A stretch of DNA of 64,000 nt from positions 20,146,671 to 20,210,670 of the forward strand of contig OZ023183.1 of NCBI GenBank assembly GCA_963995505.1. The letters are read 5' to 3'. The notes below the pieces were generated by a model that was not told where the DNA came from, did not search any database, and worked only from the letters and a program-made list of their open reading frames with translations. Made by a program: the position numbers and the translations under genes. Each line of letters opens with the position of its first letter. Position 1 is the stretch's first letter. This DNA comes from Hypericum androsaemum (taxonomy: Eukaryota > Streptophyta > Magnoliopsida > Malpighiales > Hypericaceae). Positions 32,601 to 44,908 of this stretch are shown in pieces.

Positions 32601-35600
32601 CAAGTCTTTTTGTTATGTCCCTAACTTCATCCCTCTCACACTCCGAATGTCTCTCTGCAGCCTCCATTGCCTCTACTTCTGCTGTGCAGTCATTTCCAGT
32701 ACTCAATATGTTAATGATACGAACTGCTTCTCGAAGTCCACTCATCATGGCACCCCCAACAGTGTCCGGATGCTCCTTGCAAGTGGATTCGCCAGCAAAA
32801 AATATGCAGTTGTCAACAGGGCGACCCAATATATCATAGTCTTCGCCAGATGATCCGATGGCAACGTAGGAGTAAGCCCCGTAGCTGAAAGGATCTCTTC
32901 CCCAATCAGTCACCACAGATGCAATGGGTTCGGGTACTGCATCCTGTCCAAAAAGTTTACGAAGGACCAGTAGAGCATGGCTTACATGATCTGATGAACT
33001 CAAAGTTTGGCAATCTACAGCAGCCTTACCAACAACTAAGGCTATTAGGACAGGAGACCCGACAGTCTTCCTGACATTCCAAAACATAAAGCAATGACCT
33101 CGCTGTTCAGTTTCCTCAGCAGTAGCTCCAAAATAATCAACAGAATCATCCCAAAAAACTTCTGGAAATTGCAAGACCACTTTATTCAGTACTCCAAAAC
33201 CAAGTCGCTGGATGGAAGATTGTTTCCATTGAGGTAATGGGGGAGAAAACTTTATGGTTTCTGCTTTCAAGCACCCTAGTGGTACTGTTACTAGTATAGC
33301 ATCTCCAAAGAATTCACTCCCATCAGATGTCAAAACTTTAACACGGTTTGGCATTTCACTTTCTACATTGTCCTTGGAGTCGTACGAAATTTCAGAAACA
33401 ATTTGGTTCAAGTGAATGAGAAGCCCTTCTCCAAGAGACTCGACAACATTACTGTACCCACCTTTGATCATACAATGAGCTCCTCCAAAGCCTCCATACA
33501 CATCATCCTGATTCCAATAGGGCAGAGAAACTTCCTTGAGCAAAGCAGCACAACCATATTCCAAATGTGCATAATGCCAGTCCATTACCCTCCTCTCAAG
33601 AGGACTTAAGATCTCCTCTTTAGAACAAGCTGTAGGAAGAACTTGACTTCCAGCTCCATCAGGTTTTGAGTTGCGCACAATGTCACCCAGCTCATGCATA
33701 CGGCGACTCTTAAGGGCGTAGTCCAGGCCATCTTCAAGAGACATGTTCATTGCATGTTCACCTTTCTGTGCAACAAGTAACACCATATCGTCAAGAAGAC
33801 TGTTGTATTCTTCTTCCAATGCTTCATCCAGATCAGCAGGAACCTTTTCTCCAGTCACAATGTCATAAAGAGGACAATCACTGTTTAGTACTGTTAGCTC
33901 TAGGCCCAATTGAGCACAAATCAATGATGAAGGATCTGGTCTTCTTCCTGTAGCCACGTCAGCCTCAACGCCAGTGATTATGCTCGCCCCAAGATCCACA
34001 GGAACTGAGAGAGAAGAACGATCTGTAAAAACACGACCACCTATCCTACTTCTTCCTTCAAGCACAATAACAGAAAAACCCTGACGCTGCAAGTGGCGCG
34101 CAGCAGTTAAACCAGCGGGACCAGCTCCAACAACAATAATTTTCTTTCCTTCTGTAGAAACAGAATGCAAATCATGGTTCCTCCCTAAAAGACTCTTCGA
34201 GCAGCTGTGCATGACCTGTGACTCATAACTTGAATCTAAAGCTTGAGCTGGCAGAGTTCTACTGCCTGACATAGCAGAGAACTGAACTGCACTAGAACCA
34301 TCTGCACCTACCTGTTCAACAGTTAATATAACCCCCGTAGCACATTTAGTTTGCACTTCATTCGCCAATATTTCTTCATCTCCAACGATATTAATAAATT
34401 CCGACATAGTTGGAGCAACGAACTCACTGCTCTTTACAGGTTTTGATATTACATTTTCCTCAACCTGCGTTGTTCCATCCTTGGATTCGAAGAACGCCTC
34501 AGAACTCTTAGCCTCAGCATTGGTTGGGGAGACTCCAACTTCCAATTGAGCAATTGCAGATAATTGATTTTTTTCAATGCTGTTTTCTTCACGAGGAGCA
34601 CAAACAACCTCATTATCTAATCGTGTTTTCCCTTTGTTGGAAGCAACACCAAAGTTTATATAACCCTGCAAGTTTCAATAAACACTTCCAGTTAGTGGTA
34701 TACAAGTATAACAGCTGCTCAAGCAACAAAGAAAGATTGCGATGTCCTGAAAACATTGGGAAGGAGGATGCACTTACTAAAAGAAACACTAAATTGCAGT
34801 ACTACTTACACTTTGATCAAGGAACGCATAAACTTCCCTAATAAGAGAAGCACGGGGTGTTTCATCCTTAGATGGAGTGTCAGTTACCCCACAATCTGCT
34901 AGAGGCAAAATTCGAGTAAGGTCTTTGCCCCAAAGACCGAGGATCTTATTCCTGCATCACATCAAACCACAGCATCATTCAGCTTGCACATCCAGTTAGA
35001 TGTAGAAGGTGAAAATCATCAATAACAAATATCCAAAATAATAGACAGAAATCAATGTTGTTAATATCAAAATAATGAATGTGTAAGTCATATGATGCAG
35101 TTCAAATATTGAATGAACAATTAAAAATCTAGCATTCCAGACAACAGAACGAGATTCTGAAGAAAGATAAATCACTTGGTGATCAAAATTATAGTGCATC
35201 AAGAAAATAGAGGAATGAAACAATCATGACCTATAGAGTCAGAAAACTTTCACAATACTCGTAAACACAGTCTGCAGAAAAAAAAACAGTATCAGCAAAT
35301 ACCTGCATTCTAGATATTCTTGAAGTCCACCTTTGCACTTCAAAACCTCCTTAAATCTTATCCTTTCAACTGGACCACCTGAATGAGCTTTCAAGCCAAC
35401 AGACACTGCCATTGAACTACCAGTTTCGGCTTCTGCCACACCGATCAAAGAGGAATCAGACTTCTCCCTCATTCTAAACGATCTATCACCATAAGCAACC
35501 TGATCATTTTCCAAGAACCGTTCATTTATTAGAACCTCCCAATCTTCATCCCCTTCATAAGCCATGTCATCAAGTCTACGCTTTCTCGACTTCCGCACTG

Positions 35601-37320
35601 CACGCTGTATCGCTGATAACTTCCCATCATTGTTTCCAGAATCCAGCACAGATAATGCATCTTCTTCGTAACTTTCATTTTCTTCTGGAGTCACAGACGT
35701 GGGGGAGGCTCCATCGGCCTCTTCATTGACGGACACAGAAGCATGACTTGGAACATAAGAACCCTCAGTTGCATCATCATCAAGTTGTTTCTGACTCAAA
35801 ACAGAGCTAGACCTTTTGGCAGAAGCACAGAGCTCACTTTTATGTGCATGATCTGCAGAGTGATGCCCTCTGTGTTCCAAGCAAAAGGTAAAACCTGATT
35901 TGGGAGCTCCATTGTAGGTTTCTTCTATGTCTAGATCATCAGGTGAACCAGCAACACCAGTGCAAGGTTTAAAATTTTGCACATCAGTAGACTGATGTCG
36001 CACAACAGGCTGCAAAGCATCTGGATCTTGTTTCAAATGAGGCCCATTTTCAGTTTCTATAGCTCCGCCATTATTCAAGGATAACGAATTTAGGGAAACG
36101 TCCAAAGTCATTTCTTCCTCTGACTCAAAAATTCCCGCACTTGAGGTTTTGTATGGTCCGAGAACATGCACCATTACGCTTTCTGTTCTTGTACAATGTC
36201 CTTCTAATCCATCCTTCAAATGCTGCGGTTCCTTTTTCCCTGAAGCAGAACAACTTTCATTGCAAACCTTGTGTGAAGTACAGGGATCAGTGGATTCCTC
36301 TTGACAACCTAATACACGAGAATACAGCATCCACTCATCATTAGTACCTTTTTGCACAAACATCAAAGACAGGGAAGAAGAAGCACGAGCTTTAGGAACA
36401 AACTCAGAAGATTTACCACGTCTTTCTGTCGCGCATATCCTCTCAGCTCGAATCATTGCAAGTGAAGGTAGCTCCTTAACCGTGCCCGAATTCTCTCTGC
36501 CAAGAATAGGACCTTGACAAGGACCATCATTGTTAAACCTCCGGCTATTCACTTTCGACTTGTGTTCAGATAAAGATTTAAATGAAAGTGAACCAGAAAA
36601 CATACCAGAACCATCCTCATCTTTTACACCTTTGCAGGCCACAACCGAGGGGGAAGCAGATCCAGTTCTTTGAAAAGCAGCAGATTCTGAAATACCCAAA
36701 CAACCAACTGTGGCAGCAGTCACTTCGTTCTCCAGACTCCGAGCTCCACTTCTTTCTTTTACGTAAGATTCCACGTAATGGTTCCTCCGAGATCCAGCTT
36801 GAACCTTTTGTGTCTCAGCTGGCAATAAATCTTCCAACAACCCATCTTCATCTGGTGCCGAGCACTCCCCAGGATTCAAAGTGTTGACATCAACGACGGC
36901 GGTAGCATCACCACCATCATCATTCATCCCTCTTTTCCCATCAACCTTTGAATTCCTCGTCCTTCCTTTCGCTTTGCCTTCTATTTTGCTGACCGCACCC
37001 ATGTCCATTGAGCCCCCGTCCAGAGTACACCCTCTGTCTCCTGAATCCTCCAACACCTTCGAACACTGCGATCCACTACTCCTCTTTGGACATTTTAATT
37101 TCTTCCTCAAACTAGCTAATGTATCATCCATTCCACCAAAGCCTTCATCGTCCGACACAGTCTTAACCCCCCTAACCTCAACAGCCTTAGCCTTCTTAGC
37201 GTTTCGCGGCCTCTTCAACTTCAACAAGGCTCCGATGGGCTCGTCGTCATCCGAATCAAGACGAACACCAACCTTCTTCGCCCTCCTATTACCCCCAAAC
37301 TTCTTCTCTCCCCCTTCCAT
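29637..37320 (-). CDS. LDL3: Lysine-specific histone demethylase 1 homologue 3 (LDL3)
   Basis: Eight-exon minus-strand gene: 37320-35303, 34951-34810, 34665-32386, 32275-32182, 31753-31269, 30976-30263, 30098-30024 and 29702-29637. All have GT-AG introns with the frame closed, giving 1957 residues. It is an FAD-dependent nuclear amine oxidase of the LSD1/KDM1 family, predicted to remove methyl groups from H3K4. LDL3 is the long plant-specific member (about 1630 residues in Arabidopsis as I recall), so this one is longer, mainly in the low-complexity N-terminus. Order: Lys-rich, Ser/Asp-rich first exon (about 1-672); SWIRM-like segment with RNKILGLWGKDLTRILPL (about 673-735); amine oxidase about 894-1370 with the FAD motif VVGAGPAGLTAARHLQ, GRSRIGGRVF, the flavin-region lysine Lys1215 (GFGVLNKVVLQF) and AGESTCKEHPDTVGGAMMSG. 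A long Ala/Lys-rich, partly coiled C-terminal tail ends IRAFVDKLIERHMASK. There is no LSD1-type tower insertion. Confidence 0.92.
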
Positions 37321-38092
37321 CCTCTTCCCTAAACCCTAAGCACTCGACGGAAACCTTTTCACAGCACTGCCCCGGGTCGAACCGGCTCGCAAACCCTAAC
37401 GCATCGAATAAAAGCACGAGAGAAGCTAATTGCCACCTACTTAGTGAATGCGGTTACCTAACGTCATAAATCCATTACAATAATAATAAAAGAAATTACA
37501 TCCAAGAGAAAATAGTTAGTGGGGAGAGTACCTTTTGAAGCCAAGGAAGAGAGGGAAAACGCGGGAATCGAAGCAGAGTGAAGGAGCTCCAAGGGCTCTC
37601 TCGTGGGGAAGCGTTTTATTGGGATTTGTGGAGAGAGAGTAGAACTAGGCGCACGTTAGCAAGTCGTTTCGGGAAAAGCAGGGGGGTTTTCTTTTCGTTG
37701 ACGAAGTTTACGCTACGCTGCGTTTTGATAATACGCTCTCCTTCGGGGCAGGGGGGGTATTCTTTTCGACTTCGTTAATGGGGAGAGAACCTTTTCGTTG
37801 ACGTTTCCGAAGATTAGCGAGTGTTATAGTTATTTTAAGTGTTAAATTACATGTATAGACATTTAATAAGGTTTCTCTACGTTCAAATCTTACCCCACTA
37901 ATTTGTACGGGATGGATTTTTTCCCTTTTATTCTACTGATTTTAATAATTAGCTGTTGTTTCTTTAAATGTATTTAACTATTTATTGCCCAACTTTATTA
38001 CCACATTGATCTTACGTAATTAATTATTGTATTTTTTTTATGATATCTCCTCTCTTTTCATTATGCCTATTTCTACTTTATTGTATCCATCG
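37321..38092 (-). promoter_or_regulatory. LDL3 upstream region with telo-box motifs
   Basis: Probable leader and promoter of LDL3. Two telo-box-like AAACCCTAA/AAACCCTAAC motifs lie close to the start codon, at about 37331-37339 and 37391-37399. Such motifs are common near the starts of plant growth and chromatin genes. The upstream limit is set by the Copia insertion at 38093, whose target duplication CATCG occupies 38088-38092. Confidence 0.45.
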
Positions 38093-38559
38093 TGTTGGAC
38101 TGGCTCATTAGTCACCCATTATTGGGCAAAATAGACTCAGGTCCATTAGGCAAGCCACGTGGCAAAGCTAGTGGGTAGCTCCACCACGTGGCAAAGCTAG
38201 TTGGTAGCTCCGCCACGTGGATGACACGTGGCGCACATGTGTGAGCCGGACCTCTCTATAAAAGGGAGAAACAACTGGTGATCAATTGTCACTTTTTCCA
38301 TTCTGAAATACACACAATGACTCATTACGGATTAGTTCCTGTAGTTCTCAGATTTTGCAAAGTAAGAAAACTCGTGGAAATTATTTACGTATCCGAGCCG
38401 TTTGTGATCGTAAATCGCCGGTGACAATATATCGTTATCCGATCCTGTGTGAAGCACGCTTCAATAAGTAACTCCTGTTATTTATTAATGAATTTATTTC
38501 ATTAATTATGAGGTAACTAACTCATAATTATTTGTTAATTATGGGCCAAATTTCCTTCA
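38093..38559 (+). repeat. 5' LTR of the Copia element, with G-box array and TATA box
   Basis: 467 bp. CACGTG cores occur in repeated CCACGTGG or ACACGTGG contexts at about 38155, 38184, 38213 and 38224. The first three sit in a 29-bp tandem unit (CCACGTGGCAAAGCTAGT..). A TATA box TATAAAA lies at 38257-38263. Compared with the 3' LTR it lacks about 40 bp near 38155. Confidence 0.92.
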
Positions 38560-38561
38560 AT

Positions 38562-38573
38562 TGGTATCAGAGC
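38562..38573 (+). other. Primer-binding site
   Basis: TGGTATCAGAGC lies two bases after the 5' LTR. It is the usual plant Copia site complementary to the 3' end of initiator tRNA-Met. Confidence 0.9.
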
Positions 38574-39442
38574 TTGCTTAGATATTGTTCTGGTTGTTAT
38601 ATAATTTTTAAAATCAAGTTTAATTGTGTATATTTGGTTCAAAAATCGAGTTTAATTATGATTTTTAATAAAAATTACAATCTGGTGTACTTTATTATAA
38701 TCAATTTAAAACCAACAGGATTAAATTGAAATTTTTCCTACCAAGCGGGCAAAATTCACGCACGCGCGAAACCTTAAGGTACTAATCTGAAATTTGATTG
38801 CCGACGTGGCACCTGCGTATCATGGACTTCGATGCTATTGTTGAAAACTTTCGGGACTAAATTGAAATTTGCCATTTCAATTCAATCCAGAGGAACTCTA
38901 ATCGGGCGATTTGGGGGCAATTTTCCACCAAATCGAATTCCGTCGATTTTGTCAGAAATCTGACGATTCCGACGCCAGAGATCGACGATAGTTGATTCTC
39001 CAGCGTGTCCTCGACATTCCGATACCACTTTCGTGGATCGACGTCGCCGGAAAACAAAGTTCGAAGCCTTCGACGCCGGAGAATCGCGGAAGAGAGAAGA
39101 CGACGGCGAAGGAGAACGGCGGGTCGACAGGCCGTGCGACCGGTACGGTCGTGTCTGGTAGGCCACGGTGAGTCGAACGCGATCGGTGGCGGACGCTGAC
39201 TCGCCGCCGTTTGAGAGCGGTCGTAGGAGGGTGATCGGAGGCGATTTCGTCTTCGTCGTCGGGGAGAGAGAGTGAAGGGGAAAAATCTGCGAGGGGCAAA
39301 ATCGTAATTTCATGATTTTTTCAGAAAATTTTTATACCCCGGTTCGATTCAATTAAAACCAGACGAATTGGTCCGGTTCTTGGTTCGACCGAATTCGATT
39401 TTGGCCAATTTTGACTTTAGTCAAAATTTGACAAAATTTATT

Positions 39443-39710
39443 GGATTTAATTGGATAAATTATTTTTTATTCAATAAAAATTCATTAAAAATAATAAAAA
39501 TAAAAATTATAAGTTAATTTTTGAACAAAGTTTTTGAAATTATTAAGATAATTTCAAGAACTTGAATATTTTTTGAATTTAATTGGATAAATTAATTTTA
39601 TTCGATTAAAATTCAATTAATATTGATAAAAAAAATTATAAGTTAATTTTTTTGTTAAGTTTTTAAGGTTATTAGAATAATTTTAATAACTTTAATATAT
39701 TTTGGAATAA
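39443..39710 (+). repeat. Tandem duplication of about 132 bp in the Copia leader
   Basis: Two AT-rich copies begin at TTTAATTGGATAAATTA (near 39446 and 39578). Both contain the stretch ATAAAAATTATAAGTTAATTT-like sequence followed by a TTTTAA/GAAATTATTA-type block. The copies are diverged. Non-coding. Confidence 0.6.
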
Positions 39711-39877
39711 GTTCTGAAATATATATTAACAAGATATACAATTACATTTAAGAATCTAGAATTGAACAGATCCTTAGAGTTTGTGTTCATCGTTTGATTA
39801 AAAATTATGTATTTTTGATCAATGGGTAAATATGCGTATTGACCCAAAAATTGACCTGCATATTGTGCAGATTAAAG

Positions 39878-40312
39878 ATGATGAAATATAAGACGATTGT
39901 GTACCCAAACTTTTGTGCACGTGAAATACGTGAAGGCATACCCATGTGTCGCATTTCGAGTCGACAACCAAAGGATGATATGTATGTTCTAATAGAACAT
40001 ATAGAGAATGTTCATCAAATGATGCAGGATTGCATCTGGGCAGGAGGATATGACCATGGAGAGGATTGGCCTTCCATGTTCAGTGATCTTTTGTTCACAC
40101 TCAAGATTAAGGGAAAAAAAGAATTTTTCCTACAACCTGAGGATGTTTCACACAGAGATGCACTAGCAGGGTTAGTCCTTTATTTACAGAATAAAGGACT
40201 TCTGGAGGAAATGATCCCCAATCCTCCTATGGAACTACGTAGTGGACGTATAATATGTCGCTACTGTAGTCAGGGATACTTTTATAGTTTTCACATTCCA
40301 TGTGCGGTGTGA
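39878..40312 (+). CDS. Extra open frame in the Copia leader, function unknown
   Basis: An uninterrupted 144-codon frame lies between the 5' LTR and gag, on the same strand. The ATG at 39878 (MMKYKTIVYPNFCAREI) is the first in frame; the frame continues upstream without ATG. The product is not recognised. It has a Cys/His content suggestive of metal binding: NFC near the start, HIENVH in the middle, a CRYC pair and a final HIPCAV. There are acidic patches (GYDHGEDWPSMFSDLL) and a Leu-rich stretch (ALAGLVLYLQNKGLLEEM). It has no gag, protease or polymerase motif. It is intact although gag-pol downstream is broken. A captured host exon or an element-specific accessory protein are both possible; neither is shown. 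Confidence 0.5.
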   Translation: MMKYKTIVYPNFCAREIREGIPMCRISSRQPKDDMYVLIEHIENVHQMMQDCIWAGGYDHGEDWPSMFSDLLFTLKIKGKKEFFLQPEDVSHRDALAGLVLYLQNKGLLEEMIPNPPMELRSGRIICRYCSQGYFYSFHIPCAV

Positions 40313-40791
40313 ATTTTAGATTCCGCACCTATCCTAGTTGTAACTGTTTGAATCCTCTTACGTCTATAAATAAATCCTTAATGTATTTTAGTATGTCCTG
40401 TTGAAAGTTTTCATATACATATGTTATTTTTGGGAAATTTTGTTTTATTCTATGTATTCATAGAAGCTTTATATACATATGTGTGTATTCAAAACTTCAT
40501 GTATATCCTTGTATATATAAATAAAAGGCTTGTGAGCTTTTTATTTTTGTGATTATATAATGTGTTTATTTGATTACTTATGTTATATCCACTTGTATTT
40601 ACTATCAAAGAACTTAGGATGATTAAAGTTTGAGATTAATTCTTGAAGGGTAAGGGAAAAATACCCGTGACCTACTTTAAATTCAAGATTAGTCAAGGAC
40701 TTTATATCATTCGGAGTTATAACGTATAGTAAATTTGTATCGTATTGCTAATAATGACTCCTTAATATATTTTTTATAATTCCCGTTAGTA

Positions 40792-41538
40792 ATGTCGATT
40801 GCTTCCAAATCGATTGTCGCTGAGCTCAACAAGGAGTTGAAGCTTAATGGTGACAACTACGATAATTGGAGTATGCAAATACTATATGTGCTAGAAGAAC
40901 AAGACGTTCTTGAGATGATATCTACAATATTAGTTGAACCTGAGTTAGGTACCACTGCACAGCATAAGCGTGATCGTGACGCTTTTATAGCTTGGAAAAA
41001 GAAGAGCTCTACTGCTCGTCTCATCTTGCTAAATACGATGATGGATGATATTACCAGGTAGTTTCGTGTCTATGACAATGCAAAGGACTTTTGGGATGCT
41101 CTAAAAGAAAGATTCGGGAGGCTTTCAATCTCGAAGCTACGTGCTTTGACTATAAGATTTGATACTTATAAGAAACACCCTGATCATTCTATGCAAAAGT
41201 ATCTCAGGGTAATGTCAAACATGATTGGTGAGCTGGTTGAGGCTGACCACATGCTTAGTAATGAGCAGCAAATCCAGGCTGTCATTCGTTCCCTACCTGT
41301 GAGCTGGGAACACATGAAAATGACACTTACCCATGCCGATAATGTTACGATATTTGACGACATGGCCCGACACCTTGAGCTAGAAGAGGATCGCCTCCTA
41401 GCTATTAGAGTACACCCTGAAGCCCATACGAGAATAAGAGGTAAAAAGGGCAAGGGTAAGAAAAATGGAAACAAGAGCAAAGCTGAAAATTCTGGAATTA
41501 GTGAGAAAAGTTCCGGAAGAAAAAAAAAGGAAGTTTAA
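40792..41538 (+). pseudogene. Copia gag (broken)
   Basis: Begins MSIASKSIVAELNKELKLNG. It contains the typical Copia gag features: LNGDNYDNWSMQI near the start, KDFWDALKERFG, and the region of LPVSWEHMKMTL. A TAG at 41059-41061 interrupts it in frame. A frameshift in an A-rich tract at about 41517-41530 puts the zinc knuckle and pol in another frame. The zinc knuckle CYNCQRKGHFAKDC follows in that frame. Confidence 0.88.
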
Positions 41539-44500
41539 CATCAAGAAAGTCAGATGTTACAACTGTCAAAGGAAAGGTCATTTTGCTAAAGATTGCATGG
41601 AAGAAAAGAAGGTACATCAAATTCACTCTTATGTGAGTAAATTATATGTATCTAGTACTGTTCTTCTATCTGAAGCTCATCCTATGTGGGTGATTGATTC
41701 AGGAGCGACCGACCATGTAACAAAAGATCGTGAAGCTTTTGTTGATTTCCGACGGTTGCCGGTAGGAGCAAAATATATTTTTATTGGTAATAACACACGG
41801 GTAGGTGTTAAGGGTATGGGTACATATAAATTGAACCTACGTCAAGGACGTACCCTATTTTTACATGATGTGCTGTTTGCTCTAGAAATTTTCTAGAACT
41901 TAATTTCTGTTTCAGCCTTGATTGCTCTTGGCTTTCGATTGCTGTTTGAGAATAGTTCTGTACAGTTATTTTTAGAACACGTTTTTTATGGATCTGGTTT
42001 TAAATCAGGTGGTTTCCTAATTATGGATGTTGATCAGTTATCAAAATCTTGTTTTTCCGTAGTCACTAATGTGCAAACGTCTCGAGATGACGTTAATTTG
42101 TGGCATTCTAGATTGGGCCATATTGGTCAAGATCGCATGTATCGTCTAGCTAAGGCAGGACTATTAGGTAATTTAGATAAAGCTATTTTACCTATATGCG
42201 AACGATGTCTAGAAGGAAAATTGATAAGAAAACTATTTGGTAAAGGAACTAGAGCCACCTTTCCACTGCAGTTAGTTCATTCTGATGTTTGTGGTCCAAT
42301 GAATATGAGGGCTAGACATGAAGCGTATTACTTCATCATATTTATAGACGACTATAGTAAGTATGGTCAAGTCTATTTAATTTCTCATAAATCGGAAGCA
42401 TTTAGTTATTTCAAGATTTTTATGAATTTCGTGGAGAATCAACATGATCGAAAGATTAAGGCATTACGAACAGATCGTAGCCGTGAGTATCTTTCTGATG
42501 AATTTAATACTCTGTGCCAACAAAAAGGAATTGAACATCAGTTGTCCATTCCTTATACACCTCAACAAAATAGGGTAGCGGAAAGAAAGAACAGAACCCT
42601 TCTTGACATGGTTAGATCTATGATGGCTGAGGCAAATTTGCCTATATCATTTTATGGAGATGCGCTCCTTACTACCGCATATGTTCTAAACCGAGTCCCC
42701 TCTAAATCTGTCGTCACCACCCCTTACGAAATGTAGACAGGTCGAAAACCCGATCTAAGCTACTTAAGACCGTGGGGGTGTGCATCTTATGTCCATTCTA
42801 CCTCTAGTTCTTTCGGTAAATTAGGACCGAGAGGTAGAAAGAGTGTCTTTATAAGATACTCTGAAGTATCAAAGGGATACGTTTTCGTAGGTGAACTCGA
42901 AAATGGACAAGTGACAGAATTTGAATCACGAAATGTCACATTTTTGGAAAATAATTTTCCGAAATTGGGAGACGTAAGTAGTGATCTTACGTTATACGAA
43001 ATTGATAAAGCAGAATCATCTGGATCGCTCCAACCGAGTGGAAGAATTTTGGAGGAAAATCAAGTTTTTCCATCTCAAAATAATCTGGTTGTTCACGATC
43101 CAAGTGTCAGTACATTTCCAAATTCCAGTGGGAGTATGGATTATCCCTTTAGTGGGAGTACTATTCCTGGTTATGATGAATATATTAGAGATGTTTATCA
43201 AAACCATAAATTTCGTAGAACCAAAAGAACTAGCATTCCACGCAAACTATTTGAGGTTGAATGCGCTGCTAATGCTTTCTTGGCATCATTGAAAAATAAC
43301 AATGGTCCAAGTAAAATTCTTTTGGCAATCCTAGAAGATGAGAATGAACCCAAGAATATTTTTGCTGCTCTATCATCTCCTGATAAAAATGAATGGATTA
43401 ATGCAATGGAGGAAGAAATGGCTTCGATGAAGAAAAACCATGTTTGAGAATTGGTTGATCTGCCTAGTGGACGTAGGGCAATTGGGAACAAGCAGATTTT
43501 CAAGATTAAGCGTAAAGCAGATGGCTGTATCGAAAGGTACAAAGCTCGCTTAGTTGCCCAAGGATTCAAACAACAGGAAGGAATAGACTATGAGGAGACT
43601 TTCACACCTGTTGTGAGATTTACATCCATTAGGATAATTATGGCTATGATGACAAATTTAGACCTTGAGCTACATCAAATGGATGTTAAGACTGATTTTT
43701 TCAATGGACAATTGGATGAAGGAATCTATATGATTCAGCCAGAGGGCTACATTCAAAAAGGTTACGAACGTAAAATTTACAAATTGATGAGATCAATCTA
43801 TGGCCTTAAACAGTCTTCTAGACAATGGTACATTCATTTTCATAATACGATCATATCACATGATTTTAAAATAATAGACGAAGACCATTGTGTCTATTTG
43901 AAATATTCGGATAATAAATTTATCATTATTACATTGTATGTAGATGACTTACTGATAGCTGAAAATGACATGGGATATCTTAATGAGCTCAAAGTCTGGT
44001 TTTCATCCAACTTTGAAATGAAAGATATGGGTGAAGCTAATTACATTCTCGGAGTTAAGATTACGAGAAATTGCTCGAAAAGGCTATTATCTCTTTCACA
44101 AGAGACATATATCCATAAAGTAGTAAAGCAGTTTAATTATAATAATAGTAATCCCAAGTTTGTTCCGATTGCCAAAGGCCATCATCTCAATAAAAATATT
44201 TGTCCTATAACAGCTCAACAGAAAAGGGATATGATAAAAATCCCTTATGCTAATGTAGTTGGTTGTCTGATGTACGCAATATTGTGTACAAGACCAGACA
44301 TTTGCTATGCTGTCGGTATAGCTAGTAGATATCAGTCTAATCCAGGTCATGCACATTGGAAAGCAGTTAAGGAAATTATAAAATATTTGAATACGACTGC
44401 AGAATACTCACTGGTTTATCAAGGTCAAGACCTGATATTGAGAGGTTACACCGATGCTGATTGCGGTGGTGATGTGGATGAGAATAAATCTATATCTGGA

Positions 44501-44908
44501 TATATCTTCATGCTTGACGGAAGTGCTATTTCGTGGAGTAGCAAGAAACAAAAGTATATTTCTCTGTCAACTATGGAAGCTGAGTACATTGCTGCTGCGG
44601 CATCTGTACAAGAAGCAGTATGGTTGAAGAGATTTTTAAATCATTTATCTCTAACCAACTCAAAAGGACCAGTGAGCTTATTTTGCGATAATCAAGCGTC
44701 AATAGTTTTTGCTAAGGATCCTAGATACCATAGCAGAGCAAAGCATATTGACATTAAGTATCACTTTGTTAGGGATATGATTGTACATAAGGAGGTCAGC
44801 ATAAAACATATGCCAATGCAAGATATGATAGCGGATCCTATGACCAAGGTTGTATCCAGAGATGTGTTTGAAAAATACGTCAGATCCCTAGGTTTGCGTA
44901 GATGCTAA
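41465..44908 (+). pseudogene. Copia pol: zinc knuckle, protease, integrase, RT, RNase H (broken)
   Basis: One continuing frame interrupted by TAG at 41894, TAG at 42734 and TGA at 43445. Domains in order: CYNCQRKGHFAKDC knuckle; protease WVIDSGATDHV; integrase LWHSRLGHIGQDRM with C-x2-C, HSDVCGP and AERKNRTL; RT with VDVKT-type MDVKTDFFNGQL and LYVDDLLIAEN; RNase H with YTDADCGGD, STMEAEYIA and ADPMTKVV. In the integrase, glycines expected in the family in RTDRGGEY- and PQQNGVAE-type motifs are altered (RTDRSREY, PQQNRVAE). Two of the stops sit at positions where the family has Trp. Not functional as it stands. Confidence 0.92.

Noticed and set aside
37578..37778. 66-codon plus-strand frame near the LDL3 promoter
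   Set aside because: Short, no recognised motif, and it overlaps the likely LDL3 leader/promoter.
38857..39313. Minus-strand frames of 66-143 codons in the Copia leader
   Set aside because: Several overlapping frames are open because the segment is GC-rich. None has a recognised motif, and the element is transcribed from the other strand.
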